NCBI RefSeq assembly: GCF_003315175.1
Contig: NZ_QNRQ01000013.1
Coordinates: forward strand, 1 to 64,000
DNA: 64,000 nucleotides
Origin: Eoetvoesiella caeni
GTDB lineage: Bacteria > Pseudomonadota > Gammaproteobacteria > Burkholderiales > Burkholderiaceae_B
Reading direction: 5' to 3'
Shown: piece after piece, positions 9,917-18,731 of the stretch
How positions within the stretch are numbered: position 1 is the first letter of the stretch
How the letters are laid out: every line of letters begins with the position of its first letter
Position numbers and translations under genes: made by a program
The notes under the pieces: model-generated
What the model was told of the DNA's origin: nothing
The model's input: the letters and a program-made list of their open reading frames with translations, nothing else
Databases searched by the model: none

Positions 9917-10252
9917 ATGGAACTGCTGCTGATTTGGATTCTGAACGCCGTTGCTCTGTTGATCGTGGCTTATATTTTGCCGGGCATTACGGTGGCCTCC
10001 TTCGGGTCGGCGCTGATTGCCGCCCTGGTGCTGGGGCTGCTCAATACATTGGTCAAGCCTCTTCTTGTTCTTTTGACGCTGCCTATTACGATAGTCACGC
10101 TGGGCTTGTTCTTGCTGGTGCTTAATGCACTGGTGTTCTGGTTTGCCGGTTCTGTCCTGAAGGGCTTCCAGGTCAACGGGTTCTGGTGGGCATTGTTGGG
10201 CGCCTTCATCTACAGCATCGTTTCAGGGCTGTTATCCAGGTTAATTGCTTAA
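9917..10252 (+). CDS. Phage holin family 4 / YvlD-type membrane protein
   Basis: 111-residue integral membrane protein with about four hydrophobic helices (2-20, 30-48, 55-80, 88-108), matching the Mycobact_4TM/phage_holin_4_2 (YvlD) superfamily. The family name is historical: nothing phage-like surrounds it. A TAGGAGAG ribosome site lies about 10 nt before the ATG, and its stop codon abuts the metF start, so it forms an ahcY-YvlD-metF transcription unit, an arrangement I recall in related Betaproteobacteria. Function unknown. Confidence 0.85.
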   Translation: MELLLIWILNAVALLIVAYILPGITVASFGSALIAALVLGLLNTLVKPLLVLLTLPITIVTLGLFLLVLNALVFWFAGSVLKGFQVNGFWWALLGAFIYSIVSGLLSRLIA

Positions 10253-11098
10253 ATGACAACAAACGGTAAAGCAAAGGCAATAAGTTTAGAATTCTTTCCT
10301 CCGCGCGATATCGCCGCCCAGGAAAAACTGGTGCGCTCGGCCAAGCAGTTGCTGGCCTTGCAGCCAGAGTACGTCAGTGTTACGTTCGGTGCCGGCGGCT
10401 CGACCCGCTCGGGCACGGTCGATACGGTGCGCATGATGCAGAACCTGGGTTTCGACGCCGCGCCGCATTTGTCCTGCATAGGCGCTACCCGCGCCATGCT
10501 GGCTGAAATCCTGGACGGCTATCGCCAGCAGGGTGTACGCCGCATTGTGGCGTTGCGGGGCGATGTGCCTTCGGGCATGGGCGCAGACCGGGGCGACTTG
10601 CATTACGCCAGCGACCTGGTGCGTTTCATTCGTGAACACAGCGGGGACTGGTTTCAGATAGAGGTGGCTGCTTATCCAGAAAAGCATCCGCAGGCTGATA
10701 CTGCCGCCAACGACCTGGAGCATTTCGTGGCCAAGGTCAACGCGGGCGCCAACAGCGCTATCACGCAATATTTTTTCAACGCCGACGCATACTTCGATTT
10801 CGTGGGCAGGGCGCATGCCAAAGGCGTTAGCCTGCCCATCGTGCCGGGCATTATGCCCATTACCAATCATTCGCAGTTGGTGCGCTTTTCGGACATGTGC
10901 GGGGCTGAAATCCCGCGCTGGATACGCCAGCGCCTGGCTGAATTCGGCGACGACAAGGCGTCCATCAAGGCGTTCGGCATCGACGTTATTACTCGGCTGT
11001 GCCAGAACTTGCTCGACCAGGGCGCCCCTGGCTTGCATTTCTACACGCTGAATAACGCCGACGTCACTATGTCGATTTCGAAGGCGCTTACGAGGTAG
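10253..11098 (+). CDS. metF: Methylenetetrahydrofolate reductase
   Basis: FAD enzyme that reduces 5,10-methylene-THF to 5-methyl-THF for methionine synthesis. 281 residues with the N-terminal SLEFFPPRD motif (catalytic Glu 13), SVTFGAGGSTRSGT and the FAD/folate-binding LRGD segment. Start and upstream stop are directly adjacent (TAAATG), so translation is probably coupled. Together with metK and ahcY it completes three steps of the activated methyl cycle in this block. Confidence 0.97.
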   Translation: MTTNGKAKAISLEFFPPRDIAAQEKLVRSAKQLLALQPEYVSVTFGAGGSTRSGTVDTVRMMQNLGFDAAPHLSCIGATRAMLAEILDGYRQQGVRRIVALRGDVPSGMGADRGDLHYASDLVRFIREHSGDWFQIEVAAYPEKHPQADTAANDLEHFVAKVNAGANSAITQYFFNADAYFDFVGRAHAKGVSLPIVPGIMPITNHSQLVRFSDMCGAEIPRWIRQRLAEFGDDKASIKAFGIDVITRLCQNLLDQGAPGLHFYTLNNADVTMSISKALTR

Positions 11099-11134
11099 GG
11101 GATGCTTTGGGGCAGTTGCTTGCCCGGTTTTCGC

Positions 11135-11400
11135 GTTCTTAAACGGCTGTTCGTTTTTAAACGGCTGTTTTAGCCCGGCTAATTTTGCTCAGGTCGCTGC
11201 GGCCCCGGCTGCGCCGTGGCTTCCCATTTCAACGCTTGTTTTCAGGCGCTCACAGAACTCGCGCAAACGGATAGCCCCCGGCTATCCGTAAACGTCGCGC
11301 TCACACAGCTGTTCGCTTGTACCCTGAAAACAAGCATCGAAATGGCTTGCTCCAACTTCACAAAATTAGCCGGGCTAAAACAGCCTGGCAGCGGGATGTA
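11135..11400. repeat. Structured intergenic repeat, copy B
   Basis: Second full copy, between the convergent metF and 5-formyl-THF cyclo-ligase genes. The outer stem is perfect over 25 bp (11163-11187 with 11361-11385), the middle arms are 11224-11246 and 11323-11345, and the central hairpin is 11267-11289 (ACGGATAGCC/GGCTATCCGT, loop CCC). Compared with copy A, paired positions changed together in the outer stem and the hairpin. The 5' flank TTAAACGGCTGTT is itself duplicated (11139-11151 and 11157-11169). Confidence 0.9.
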
Positions 11401-11446
11401 GGGTGAAGGGGCAGCAAGCCGCGTAAGGGGCGTAGCGTGGGGGCTT

Positions 11447-12079
11447 TTATACCAGCTTGGGCGCGGGCACGGCCCAGCCTTTGTCGGTCAGGATGGAGTC
11501 CAGCTTGATGTCGTGGGCGGCCGGGATGTAGTTTTCTTCGCTCAGGTCGCCGCAAGCCCAGGCTATGCCTATGGTGGTGAACTTGTGGTTTTGCTTCTTG
11601 AGCGCGGCCAGGGTGCGGTCGTAATAGCCTTTGCCGTAGCCGACGCGGTCGCCCTGGCGGGTATAGCCCAGGGTGGGAACCAGGACGACATCGGGCAGGG
11701 GCGCGGCTGGCCCTTGGGGTTCCTGGATGCCGTACGCTCCTGCATGCATAGGTGTCTCGGGCGTCCATAGGCGAAACTGCAGCGGGCTGTCGGGCTGGGC
11801 AACTACCGGCAGGGAAATATCTATTCCGTCGTCTTCGACCCATTGGGCCAGCAGGGGCTGCAGCTCGGGTTCGTCGTCCATGGACCAGAAGGCGGCAATA
11901 TGTTGAGGTGCGGTCTGGCCAGACTCCAGGCATTGCGCACGCATGGTTGCAAGCCAGGTAAACAGGCGCCCGCGTATCAGCAGCGCGCCCCTGCGGCGGT
12001 CGGCCGGGTCCTGCGCGTTACGAAGTTCTTTTAATCGCGCGCGTAAAGGCGCTGTTTTATTATCTATACTGTTGGTCAT
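11447..12079 (-). CDS. 5-formyltetrahydrofolate cyclo-ligase
   Basis: ATP-dependent conversion of 5-formyl-THF to 5,10-methenyl-THF (MTHFS/YgfA family), 210 residues. The C-terminal nucleotide/folate motif GDRVGYGKGYYDRTLA and the preceding VLVPTLGYTRQ are diagnostic. It lies convergent to metF with repeat copy B between them. It starts only 21 bp from the start of the divergent slt gene, so their promoters must overlap each other or the coding sequences. Confidence 0.93.
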   Translation of the reverse strand: MTNSIDNKTAPLRARLKELRNAQDPADRRRGALLIRGRLFTWLATMRAQCLESGQTAPQHIAAFWSMDDEPELQPLLAQWVEDDGIDISLPVVAQPDSPLQFRLWTPETPMHAGAYGIQEPQGPAAPLPDVVLVPTLGYTRQGDRVGYGKGYYDRTLAALKKQNHKFTTIGIAWACGDLSEENYIPAAHDIKLDSILTDKGWAVPAPKLV

Positions 12080-12100
12080 GGTGGATATCTGCGGGGCACA

Positions 12101-14224
12101 ATGTTAATGAAGCACAGTCAACGGTATCAGAAAACGGGGAATCTTTCCGGCATGGGCATGGGCACCTTGCGCCACGCCGGCATATGGATGGCGTTATCGG
12201 TCGGGTTGGTCGGTTGCGCGGGCGCAGGCGCCGAGCCGCCCGTGCCCAAGCCGACGATAGCGGCCGACGCGCCGGCGCTGGTACAGAACACCTTGGTTCC
12301 CACCGTGCCGGTTGCCGCCTCCAAGCCCGGCGTGGTGTACCCGCCACCGTCGCCGCAGGCGGTGCAGACGCTGACGCAGGCGCGCGAAGCCATGCAGAAA
12401 AAGCAATGGTCGCTGCTGGCCAGCCTGGTGCCGCAAGCCAAGGCCGATCCGTTGCTGGGCCAGTACGCCGAATACTGGCTGTTGCGCCAGCAGGTGCAAG
12501 ACCCCACCGTGCCGGTGCCTACGGCGCAATTGCAGCAGTTCATGGCCACCAACCAAGACGACTACCTGGCCGACCGGGTCAAGGCCGACTGGATCAATGC
12601 CGCCGCGCGCGCGGGGGATTACGCTACCGTCAATCGCTTGGGTCCGGTCATCAACAGTAATGCGCAGGTGGATTGTTCGCGCCTTATGGCGCAGCACATG
12701 ACCGGCCAGGTAGTTAGCGCCGACCAGGCCATGGACGCTTTCCAGCCAGCCAGCGCATGCTGGAGCCTGCTTAATGAGCTTGTCGACCGTAATATCGTGG
12801 GCTGGAAGCAGCTAGAGCCTTTGCTGCGCGCTACGCTTGAAACCAATAAAACAGGCAATGCGCAACGCATTGCGGCATTGATGTTCAGCGCCGGCGAAAT
12901 GACTTCGTACGCGGCGCTCATGAAGTCGCCCAAGGCATGGCTGGCCAAGCAGTCGGCGCCTAAAACGCGCGAGCAGACCGAGCTGGTTACTTTGGCCTTG
13001 TCGCGCCTGGCACGCAGCGACGACCGCAACGATGCCGCCGCCTACATAGAAAGCACCTGGGCAGCCAGCCTGCCCAAGGCCAATATGCAATGGGTGTGGG
13101 GGCAGTTCGGCCTGGTTTCGGCGCTGAATGTCGAATCGCAAGCCATCAATTGGTATCGCCGTTCGGGCAATGCGCCCATGACCGACTACAACCATGCCTG
13201 GCAGGTCCGTTCCGAATTGCGCCAGGGCAAGATCGACTGGGCCTGGGTAGCCAAGACCATCCAGAAAATGTCGGCGGCCCAGCAAGCCGAACCGGTTTGG
13301 GTGTATTGGCATGGCCGTGCCATGGCCGCGCAAGGGCGCGGCGAGGCCGCCAAAAAGCACTTCGAATCCATTGCCGGCGAATTCGACTTCTATGGCCAGT
13401 TAGCCAACGAAGAACTTGGACGCAGTATTCCCATGCCGCCCGCCCCGGCGCCGGTCACTGCGGCCGAACTGGCGCAAGCGCGTTCCAATGCGGGCTTGCA
13501 GCGCGCCGTACGTTTGTTCGACCTGGGCTGGCGCCCCGAAGCCGTGCCTGAATGGAACTTCAGCCTGCGCGGCATGAACGACCGCCAGTTGCTGGCTGCG
13601 GCCGAAATGGCCAGGCAAGAGCAGATTTTCGACCGTGTGGTGAACACCTCCTTGAAAACCAAGACGGAAATCGATTTCCGCCAGCGTTTTATTGCGCCTT
13701 TCGAAGGCCGGGTCACCGAGAAAGCGAAATTGATCGCCCTGGATCCGGCTTGGGTTTATGGGCTTATACGGCAAGAGTCGCGGTTCATCACTGATGCGCG
13801 CTCGCACGTTGGCGCGTCCGGGCTTATGCAGTTGATGCCCGCCACGGCGCGCTGGGTAGCGCGCAAGCTGGGCATGAAAGACTTTTCACCCTCATCGGTC
13901 AACGACTTCGACACCAACACTGTTTTAGGCACGAATTATCTAAGCATGGTGCTGGGGCAGTTGAACGGTTCGCAGGTGCTGGCCACGGCTGGCTATAACG
14001 CGGGGCCGGGGCGGTCGGTGCAGTGGCGCTCCAAGCTCAGCGGCCCCGTAGAAGGCGCAATTTTCGCCGAAACCATCCCGTTCACTGAAACGCGCCTGTA
14101 CGTGAAGCATGTGCTTTCCAACGCCGTGTATTACGACATGCTGTTCAGCGGCCAGCCGCAGTCGCTTAAAAAGCGGTTGGGAACCATTTCGCCCGAGCCC
14201 GCAACGCGCGTGGCCTTGCCTTAG
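12101..14224 (+). CDS. Soluble-type lytic transglycosylase, lipoprotein-like
   Basis: Periplasmic murein hydrolase of the Slt70 type, 707 residues. A signal segment ends in a possible lipobox (VGLVGC, about residue 39), so it may be an outer-membrane lipoprotein, unlike E. coli Slt. A long helical repeat (U-shaped) domain spans about 80-520. The C-terminal catalytic domain has E559 (LIRQESRF), then SGLMQLMPATA and GYNAGPGR, the family 1 lytic transglycosylase motifs. The start is uncertain: ATGs at 12107, 12152 and 12158 are alternatives. It is followed after 9 bp by cca. Confidence 0.93.
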   Translation: MLMKHSQRYQKTGNLSGMGMGTLRHAGIWMALSVGLVGCAGAGAEPPVPKPTIAADAPALVQNTLVPTVPVAASKPGVVYPPPSPQAVQTLTQAREAMQKKQWSLLASLVPQAKADPLLGQYAEYWLLRQQVQDPTVPVPTAQLQQFMATNQDDYLADRVKADWINAAARAGDYATVNRLGPVINSNAQVDCSRLMAQHMTGQVVSADQAMDAFQPASACWSLLNELVDRNIVGWKQLEPLLRATLETNKTGNAQRIAALMFSAGEMTSYAALMKSPKAWLAKQSAPKTREQTELVTLALSRLARSDDRNDAAAYIESTWAASLPKANMQWVWGQFGLVSALNVESQAINWYRRSGNAPMTDYNHAWQVRSELRQGKIDWAWVAKTIQKMSAAQQAEPVWVYWHGRAMAAQGRGEAAKKHFESIAGEFDFYGQLANEELGRSIPMPPAPAPVTAAELAQARSNAGLQRAVRLFDLGWRPEAVPEWNFSLRGMNDRQLLAAAEMARQEQIFDRVVNTSLKTKTEIDFRQRFIAPFEGRVTEKAKLIALDPAWVYGLIRQESRFITDARSHVGASGLMQLMPATARWVARKLGMKDFSPSSVNDFDTNTVLGTNYLSMVLGQLNGSQVLATAGYNAGPGRSVQWRSKLSGPVEGAIFAETIPFTETRLYVKHVLSNAVYYDMLFSGQPQSLKKRLGTISPEPATRVALP

Positions 14225-14233
14225 GCGCGCGGC

Positions 14234-15373
14234 GTGGCCATCGTGCCTTCGGACGGCGATGCGGCAACGCAAGGGCTGGATGTCTATGTCGTGGGCGGCG
14301 CTGTGCGCGACGCCTTGCTGGGCCTGCCCGCAGGCGACCGCGACTGGGTCGTGGTGGGCGCCACGCCCGAATCCATGTCCAAGCGCGGCTTCATACCGGT
14401 AGGTGGCGACTTTCCCGTTTTCTTGCATCCCCAAACCAAAGAAGAATATGCGCTGGCCCGCACCGAACGCAAGTCCGGGCGCGGCTACCAGGGGTTCACG
14501 TTTTATACGGGCGTGGACGTTACGCTGGAAGAGGACCTGAAGCGGCGCGACCTTACTGTCAACGCCATTGCCCGCGCACCCGACGGCCGGCTTATCGATC
14601 CGCTGGGCGGCCAGGCCGATGTAAAGGCCAAGGTTTTGCGCCATGTCGGCGATGCTTTTGTGGAAGACCCTGTGCGCCTGCTGCGCCTGGCCAGGTTTGC
14701 CGCGCGCTTTCATGACTTCTCGGTTGCGCCCGAAACCATGGAATTGGCGCGCCGCCTGGTGGAGGATGGCGAAGTGGACGCCCTCGTGCCCGAGCGTGTA
14801 TGGCGCGAAGTCACCAAAGGCCTTGACGCGGCCCAGCCCGGCCGCATGTTCGAAGTCTTGCAGAAGGCCGGCGCGCTGGAACGCGTGATGCCCGGCCTGG
14901 TGTTCAACGACGAAATAGCACAGCAACTGGCTTGCGGCGTGCGTTGCGGCCTTAGCCTGGCGGGACGTTTTGCGCTGCTGTGCCGCCTCTCGACTCAACC
15001 CGAGGACGTAGGCCGGCGTGTGCGCGCTTCAAGCGAATGCATCGACTACGCGCGCTTGCTGCCGCAGGTTGTAGCGGCCCTGCCGGCCGCCGAGGTCCAG
15101 TCCGCCGATAGCGGCGCGGCACCGGCAGGCGCAGCCGCGCAGTTGGACTTGATTGAACGCTGCGACGGCCTGCGCAAACCCGACCGCTATATGGACCTTT
15201 TGCGGACGGCCGCCTGCGTAGGCCAACTCGACACCGAGCTATGGCGCACCCGGCTGGATGCCGTGCGCTCGGTGGATGCCGGCGCCATCGCCAAGGCGCA
15301 ACAGGGTCGGCCGGAACAGATCAAAGCGGCTTTGAAAGAGGCTCGGCTGCGGGCATTGTCGAGTCTGGCTTGA
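14234..15373 (+). CDS. cca: CCA tRNA nucleotidyltransferase
   Basis: Adds or repairs the 3' CCA end of tRNAs. 379 residues of the class II family: GGAVRD (21-26), the metal-binding DRDW, the [11 protein letters not shown] segment, [10 protein letters not shown] and the nucleotide-selecting [11 protein letters not shown] helix. It is shorter than E. coli Cca (412) and shows no clear C-terminal HD phosphohydrolase motif, like other short bacterial forms. The start is the GTG at 14234. Its 3' end overlaps the convergent ABC permease gene by 53 bp. Confidence 0.95.
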   Translation: MAIVPSDGDAATQGLDVYVVGGAVRDALLGLPAGDRDWVVVGATPESMSKRGFIPVGGDFPVFLHPQTKEEYALARTERKSGRGYQGFTFYTGVDVTLEEDLKRRDLTVNAIARAPDGRLIDPLGGQADVKAKVLRHVGDAFVEDPVRLLRLARFAARFHDFSVAPETMELARRLVEDGEVDALVPERVWREVTKGLDAAQPGRMFEVLQKAGALERVMPGLVFNDEIAQQLACGVRCGLSLAGRFALLCRLSTQPEDVGRRVRASSECIDYARLLPQVVAALPAAEVQSADSGAAPAGAAAQLDLIERCDGLRKPDRYMDLLRTAACVGQLDTELWRTRLDAVRSVDAGAIAKAQQGRPEQIKAALKEARLRALSSLA

Positions 15374-16379
15374 GGCTTTGATCCGTCAGCACCACGCGCC
15401 GCTGCACTGGAAAAAAACGCAGGTTGTAGCGCTGCTGTATGGTTCCCCAGATGCCTTTGGGCCATTTCATCATGATGACGATGGCCACCAGCCCCAGCAC
15501 CATCAGGTACCAGCTGCCGTAATCGGCCAGCAGGCTGCGCATGCCGAAAAATACCAGTGTGCCGATAATGGGTCCTTCAATGGTGCCTATGCCGCCGATA
15601 ACGACGATGAAAATGGGGAAGACGACCCAGTTCAGGTCGAATGCGGCCGTTGGGGAAATACGTAGCGCATTCAGGTAATACAGAGCTCCGACCAGGCCTG
15701 TGCCGAAGGCAGCCAGGATAAAGACGTAGAATTTGACTTTGTTGACGTTGATGCCCTGGCTTTCCGATGCCGCTTCGCTGTCGCGGATGGCGGTCAAAGC
15801 CATGCCGAAGCGTGAACGCAGCAGCCAATACATTAATCCTATGAAGCCGATAGTAATGGCCACGGCGATCCAGAAGGTGACCGATTCCCGGGTGGCTTTG
15901 GGGATGCCGCGCATGGCGGTCAGGCTTTGTCCCGATCCGCCGCCCAGTAAGGTGATGTTGGAGGCACCCAGGCGGTAGACTTCGGCCACTACCCAAGTAC
16001 CGACCGCGAAGTATCCGCCTTTTAGGCGAAAGACGACGGCGGCGGTAGGGACGGCAATGATGGCGGCTATGAGGCCGCCCAGAAAAATGGAAATGAAAGG
16101 ATTTATGCCCAGATGGTTGGCGGCTAGAAACAAACCGTAGGCGCCGATGCCGACAAAAGCCTGTTGGCCGATCGAGATCAGGCCGCCGTATCCGGCCAGC
16201 AAATTCCACATCTGTGCGAGAACCAGGTAGCACATGGCTTCCACCAGAAATCGCAGCAGGCTGGCTTCGGCCCAAAAGGGCAGTGAGACCAACAAGGCGC
16301 TGCCGAGCAGGGCAATGAGCATGCCTGTTTGGCTGGCTCTGGTTTTGCGTTCGACGACGTAGTTGATAGGTGATTTCAT
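15321..16379 (-). CDS. Branched-chain amino acid-type ABC transporter permease (LivM)
   Basis: Inner-membrane permease, 352 residues with about nine to ten hydrophobic helices and the LivM landmark [20 protein letters not shown]. The C-terminal tail is hydrophilic ([13 protein letters not shown]). It is the last gene of a five-gene transporter/hydroxylase operon read leftward; its start overlaps the livH stop by one base. Its end overlaps the convergent cca by 53 bp. The substrate is not deducible, but the linked flavin hydroxylase suggests an aromatic acid rather than leucine. Confidence 0.92.
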   Translation of the reverse strand: MKSPINYVVERKTRASQTGMLIALLGSALLVSLPFWAEASLLRFLVEAMCYLVLAQMWNLLAGYGGLISIGQQAFVGIGAYGLFLAANHLGINPFISIFLGGLIAAIIAVPTAAVVFRLKGGYFAVGTWVVAEVYRLGASNITLLGGGSGQSLTAMRGIPKATRESVTFWIAVAITIGFIGLMYWLLRSRFGMALTAIRDSEAASESQGINVNKVKFYVFILAAFGTGLVGALYYLNALRISPTAAFDLNWVVFPIFIVVIGGIGTIEGPIIGTLVFFGMRSLLADYGSWYLMVLGLVAIVIMMKWPKGIWGTIQQRYNLRFFPVQRRVVLTDQSLKPDSTMPAAEPLSKPL

Positions 16380-17245
16380 TATGATGTCCTCGAGAACAGG
16401 CCGTTGGGCTTGAACAGCAAGACGGCCAAAAACACCAGATGCCCGGTCAGCAGGCCCCACCCCGGGCCTATCATGTAGCCCAGCCCTTGCGCCACGCCCA
16501 GCAACAGGGCGCCTGCGAATGTGCCCCAGATCGACCCCATGCCGCCGATGACGACCGACTCGAAGGCATAGATCAGGAATTGCGGCCCCACGTCGGGTGT
16601 GAAGGAGTTTTTCATGCCCATGAAGACGCCGCCCACGGCCATGACGGCAAATGCAATACCCATGGCCAGGCCGTAAATGTGCAGGTCTTTGATGCCCATC
16701 AGGCGGGCGGTTCCCTGGTCGTCGGAGGTCGCCCGCAGGGCGATTCCCAGCGTGGTTTTTTTGAATAGCTGCGACAGGCCCGCGGTAATGGCTATGGCGG
16801 TAATAAAGGTAATAAGGGGAAATACCCCAAGAGTGATTTCGTCGGCCACATTCAAGCTGGCGGTGGCCAGGTCGCCGATGGGCAGGACCTTGGCATCGGC
16901 CGAGAAAAGTTCCAGCAGGCCGTTCTGGATGATGACGGACATGCCGAAGGTGATCAGCAAAGGGGGCAGGATGTCATGTCCCAGCGCCCGGTTAAGCGTG
17001 GTTCGTTGCAGCAGATAGCCCAGCCCGAACATGACGACAACGACAAAGGGCAGGATTATAAAAGGATTCAAGCCGGTGCCGCTCATGGCAAGCAAGGCAA
17101 TATAGGCGGCAAGCGCGATGAAGTCGCCATGGGCGATGTTGACCAGCTTCATCACGCCGTAGGCCAGCGAAAGCCCGATGGCGAACAGCGCATATACGCC
17201 TCCGGTCAGTATGCCCTGCAGCAGGGTGTTGGCCCATTCAAGCAT
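16379..17245 (-). CDS. Branched-chain amino acid-type ABC transporter permease (LivH)
   Basis: 288-residue LivH-type permease with about eight transmembrane helices. The signature ALSLAYGVMKLVNIAHGDF-like segment near residue 25-45 and the GGMGSIWGTFAGALLLG motif near the C-terminus are standard. Its start overlaps the livF stop by 8 bp and its stop overlaps the livM start, so the genes are translationally coupled. It pairs with the LivM gene to form the membrane channel. Confidence 0.93.
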   Translation of the reverse strand: MLEWANTLLQGILTGGVYALFAIGLSLAYGVMKLVNIAHGDFIALAAYIALLAMSGTGLNPFIILPFVVVVMFGLGYLLQRTTLNRALGHDILPPLLITFGMSVIIQNGLLELFSADAKVLPIGDLATASLNVADEITLGVFPLITFITAIAITAGLSQLFKKTTLGIALRATSDDQGTARLMGIKDLHIYGLAMGIAFAVMAVGGVFMGMKNSFTPDVGPQFLIYAFESVVIGGMGSIWGTFAGALLLGVAQGLGYMIGPGWGLLTGHLVFLAVLLFKPNGLFSRTS

Positions 17246-17954
17246 GTGTGTCTCCTGCCGTCGAAAGACCGAAGTAGGCGTCTGATATTTGCTTTTTGCT
17301 CAGGCCCGCCGATGGACCGCATAGCGCGACTTTGCCGTGCATGAAGCAGTACAGCCGATCTGTCATGCGCTTGGCTGTGTCGATATCCTGCTCGACGATC
17401 AAGACCGATATGCCGTCAGCGATGATGCTGGGCAGAGCGGAATAAATATCCTTGACAATGACCGGCGCCAGCCCGAGCGAGATTTCGTCGCATATCAAGA
17501 GCCGTGGATTGGACATCAAGGCGCGGCCGATGGCCGCCATTTGTTGTTGGCCGCCCGACAACGTCATTGCGGGGTTATTTCTCTTTTCGTGCAGGCTGGG
17601 GAAAAGCTCATATACGCGTCGAAGATTCCACGAGCCGGTGCGTTTGGAGAGTGTGCCGGCTATCAGGTTTTCTTCGACCGTAAGGCTGGGAAACAGCCGC
17701 CGGCCTTCCGGAACCATGGCGATGCCCATGGCTACGATGTCGTAAGGATGAGCTCCGCCGATAGGCTGGCCGCCGAACTGCACGGCGTGGGGCTGGACTT
17801 TGATTTGTCCGCAAACCGACTTCAGGAAGGTTGATTTTCCTGCGCCATTGGCGCCGATGATGGCAACCGATTCGCCTTCTTGTACAGAAAAGTCGATGCC
17901 GAACAGCGCCTGGAAGTCGCCGTAAAAGGCCTCAAGATTCTGGGCATTAAGCAT
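17238..17954 (-). CDS. Branched-chain amino acid-type ABC transporter ATPase (LivF)
   Basis: 238-residue ATPase with Walker A GANGAGKS (34-41), signature LSGGQQQ and Walker B LLICDEIS. A canonical LivF and therefore a useful contrast with the second LivF in this window, whose Walker A lysine is replaced. It sits 1 bp from the LivG gene. Confidence 0.94.
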   Translation of the reverse strand: MLNAQNLEAFYGDFQALFGIDFSVQEGESVAIIGANGAGKSTFLKSVCGQIKVQPHAVQFGGQPIGGAHPYDIVAMGIAMVPEGRRLFPSLTVEENLIAGTLSKRTGSWNLRRVYELFPSLHEKRNNPAMTLSGGQQQMAAIGRALMSNPRLLICDEISLGLAPVIVKDIYSALPSIIADGISVLIVEQDIDTAKRMTDRLYCFMHGKVALCGPSAGLSKKQISDAYFGLSTAGDTHA

Positions 17955-17955
17955 A

Positions 17956-18678
17956 TTAAGCCTCTATTCCCATATAAACGCGTTTGACGTCGGGACTGTT
18001 CATGACCGCCTGGGGATCGCCATCGGCCAGTTTCCGGCCGAAATCAATGACCATCAGTCGCGTGGCGACGGCCATTAGAGCGTGCACGACATGTTCGATC
18101 CAGATGATGGAGACGCCTTGCCGGCGAATGCCGTTGACCATTTCAATAAGCTGCAACGCCTCTTGTTCGGTCAGCCCGCCCGCGATCTCGTCCAACAGCA
18201 GCACTTGCGGTTGGGTGGCCAGCGCGCGGGCCAGCTCCAGCCTCTTGCGGTCGAGCAAGGTAAGGGTTCCGGCCAGGCGGTTTGCCTTGTCGAGCAAGCC
18301 TGTCTGCGCCAGGATGGCCATGCAAATATCGTTGGCGCTTGTCCCTGAACGGCCTGCTCCGAAGCTTGCGGCAACCAGCAGGTTTTCGAAGACCGTCATG
18401 CCGCCAAAGGGCAGCGCAATTTGGTATGAGCGGCCTATGCCTTGCCGGCAGCGCCGGTGTGCCGGCTGGTGGGTGATGTCAATGCCTTTTAGCGATATGC
18501 GGCCCGAGTCTGCCTTGATGTCGCCGCTGATCAGATTGAACAGCGTGGTCTTCCCCGCGCCGTTGGGACCGAGTATGCCCAGAGCTTCTCCCTGAGCGAG
18601 CTGGAAACTGAGTTTGTCGGTGACTTTGAGCTGGCCGAATGCCTTGGAGACGTTCTCGACCGATAGAAGTTGGGTCAT
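17956..18678 (-). CDS. Branched-chain amino acid-type ABC transporter ATPase (LivG), variant signature loop
   Basis: 240-residue LivG-type ATPase with Walker A GPNGAGKT (37-44) and Walker B VLLLDEIAGGL. Where most ABC ATPases have an LSGGQ-like signature loop it reads LAGTLTLLDRKRLELARAL, without the paired glycines. I have seen such DRKR loops in a LivG subgroup, so this is likely lineage-specific rather than damage. The start at 18678 gives MTQLLSVENVSKAFGQ; upstream in-frame codons do not resemble the family. Confidence 0.92.
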   Translation of the reverse strand: MTQLLSVENVSKAFGQLKVTDKLSFQLAQGEALGILGPNGAGKTTLFNLISGDIKADSGRISLKGIDITHQPAHRRCRQGIGRSYQIALPFGGMTVFENLLVAASFGAGRSGTSANDICMAILAQTGLLDKANRLAGTLTLLDRKRLELARALATQPQVLLLDEIAGGLTEQEALQLIEMVNGIRRQGVSIIWIEHVVHALMAVATRLMVIDFGRKLADGDPQAVMNSPDVKRVYMGIEA

Positions 18679-18731
18679 GATGATGTCCTTCCATCCGGCC
18701 CGCATCAGGGGCGGATGGAGTCGTCCGGCGG

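Noticed and set aside
9917-10252. Prophage remnant because of the holin-family name
   Set aside because: The YvlD-type family is chromosomal and the gene is embedded between ahcY and metF with no other phage genes.
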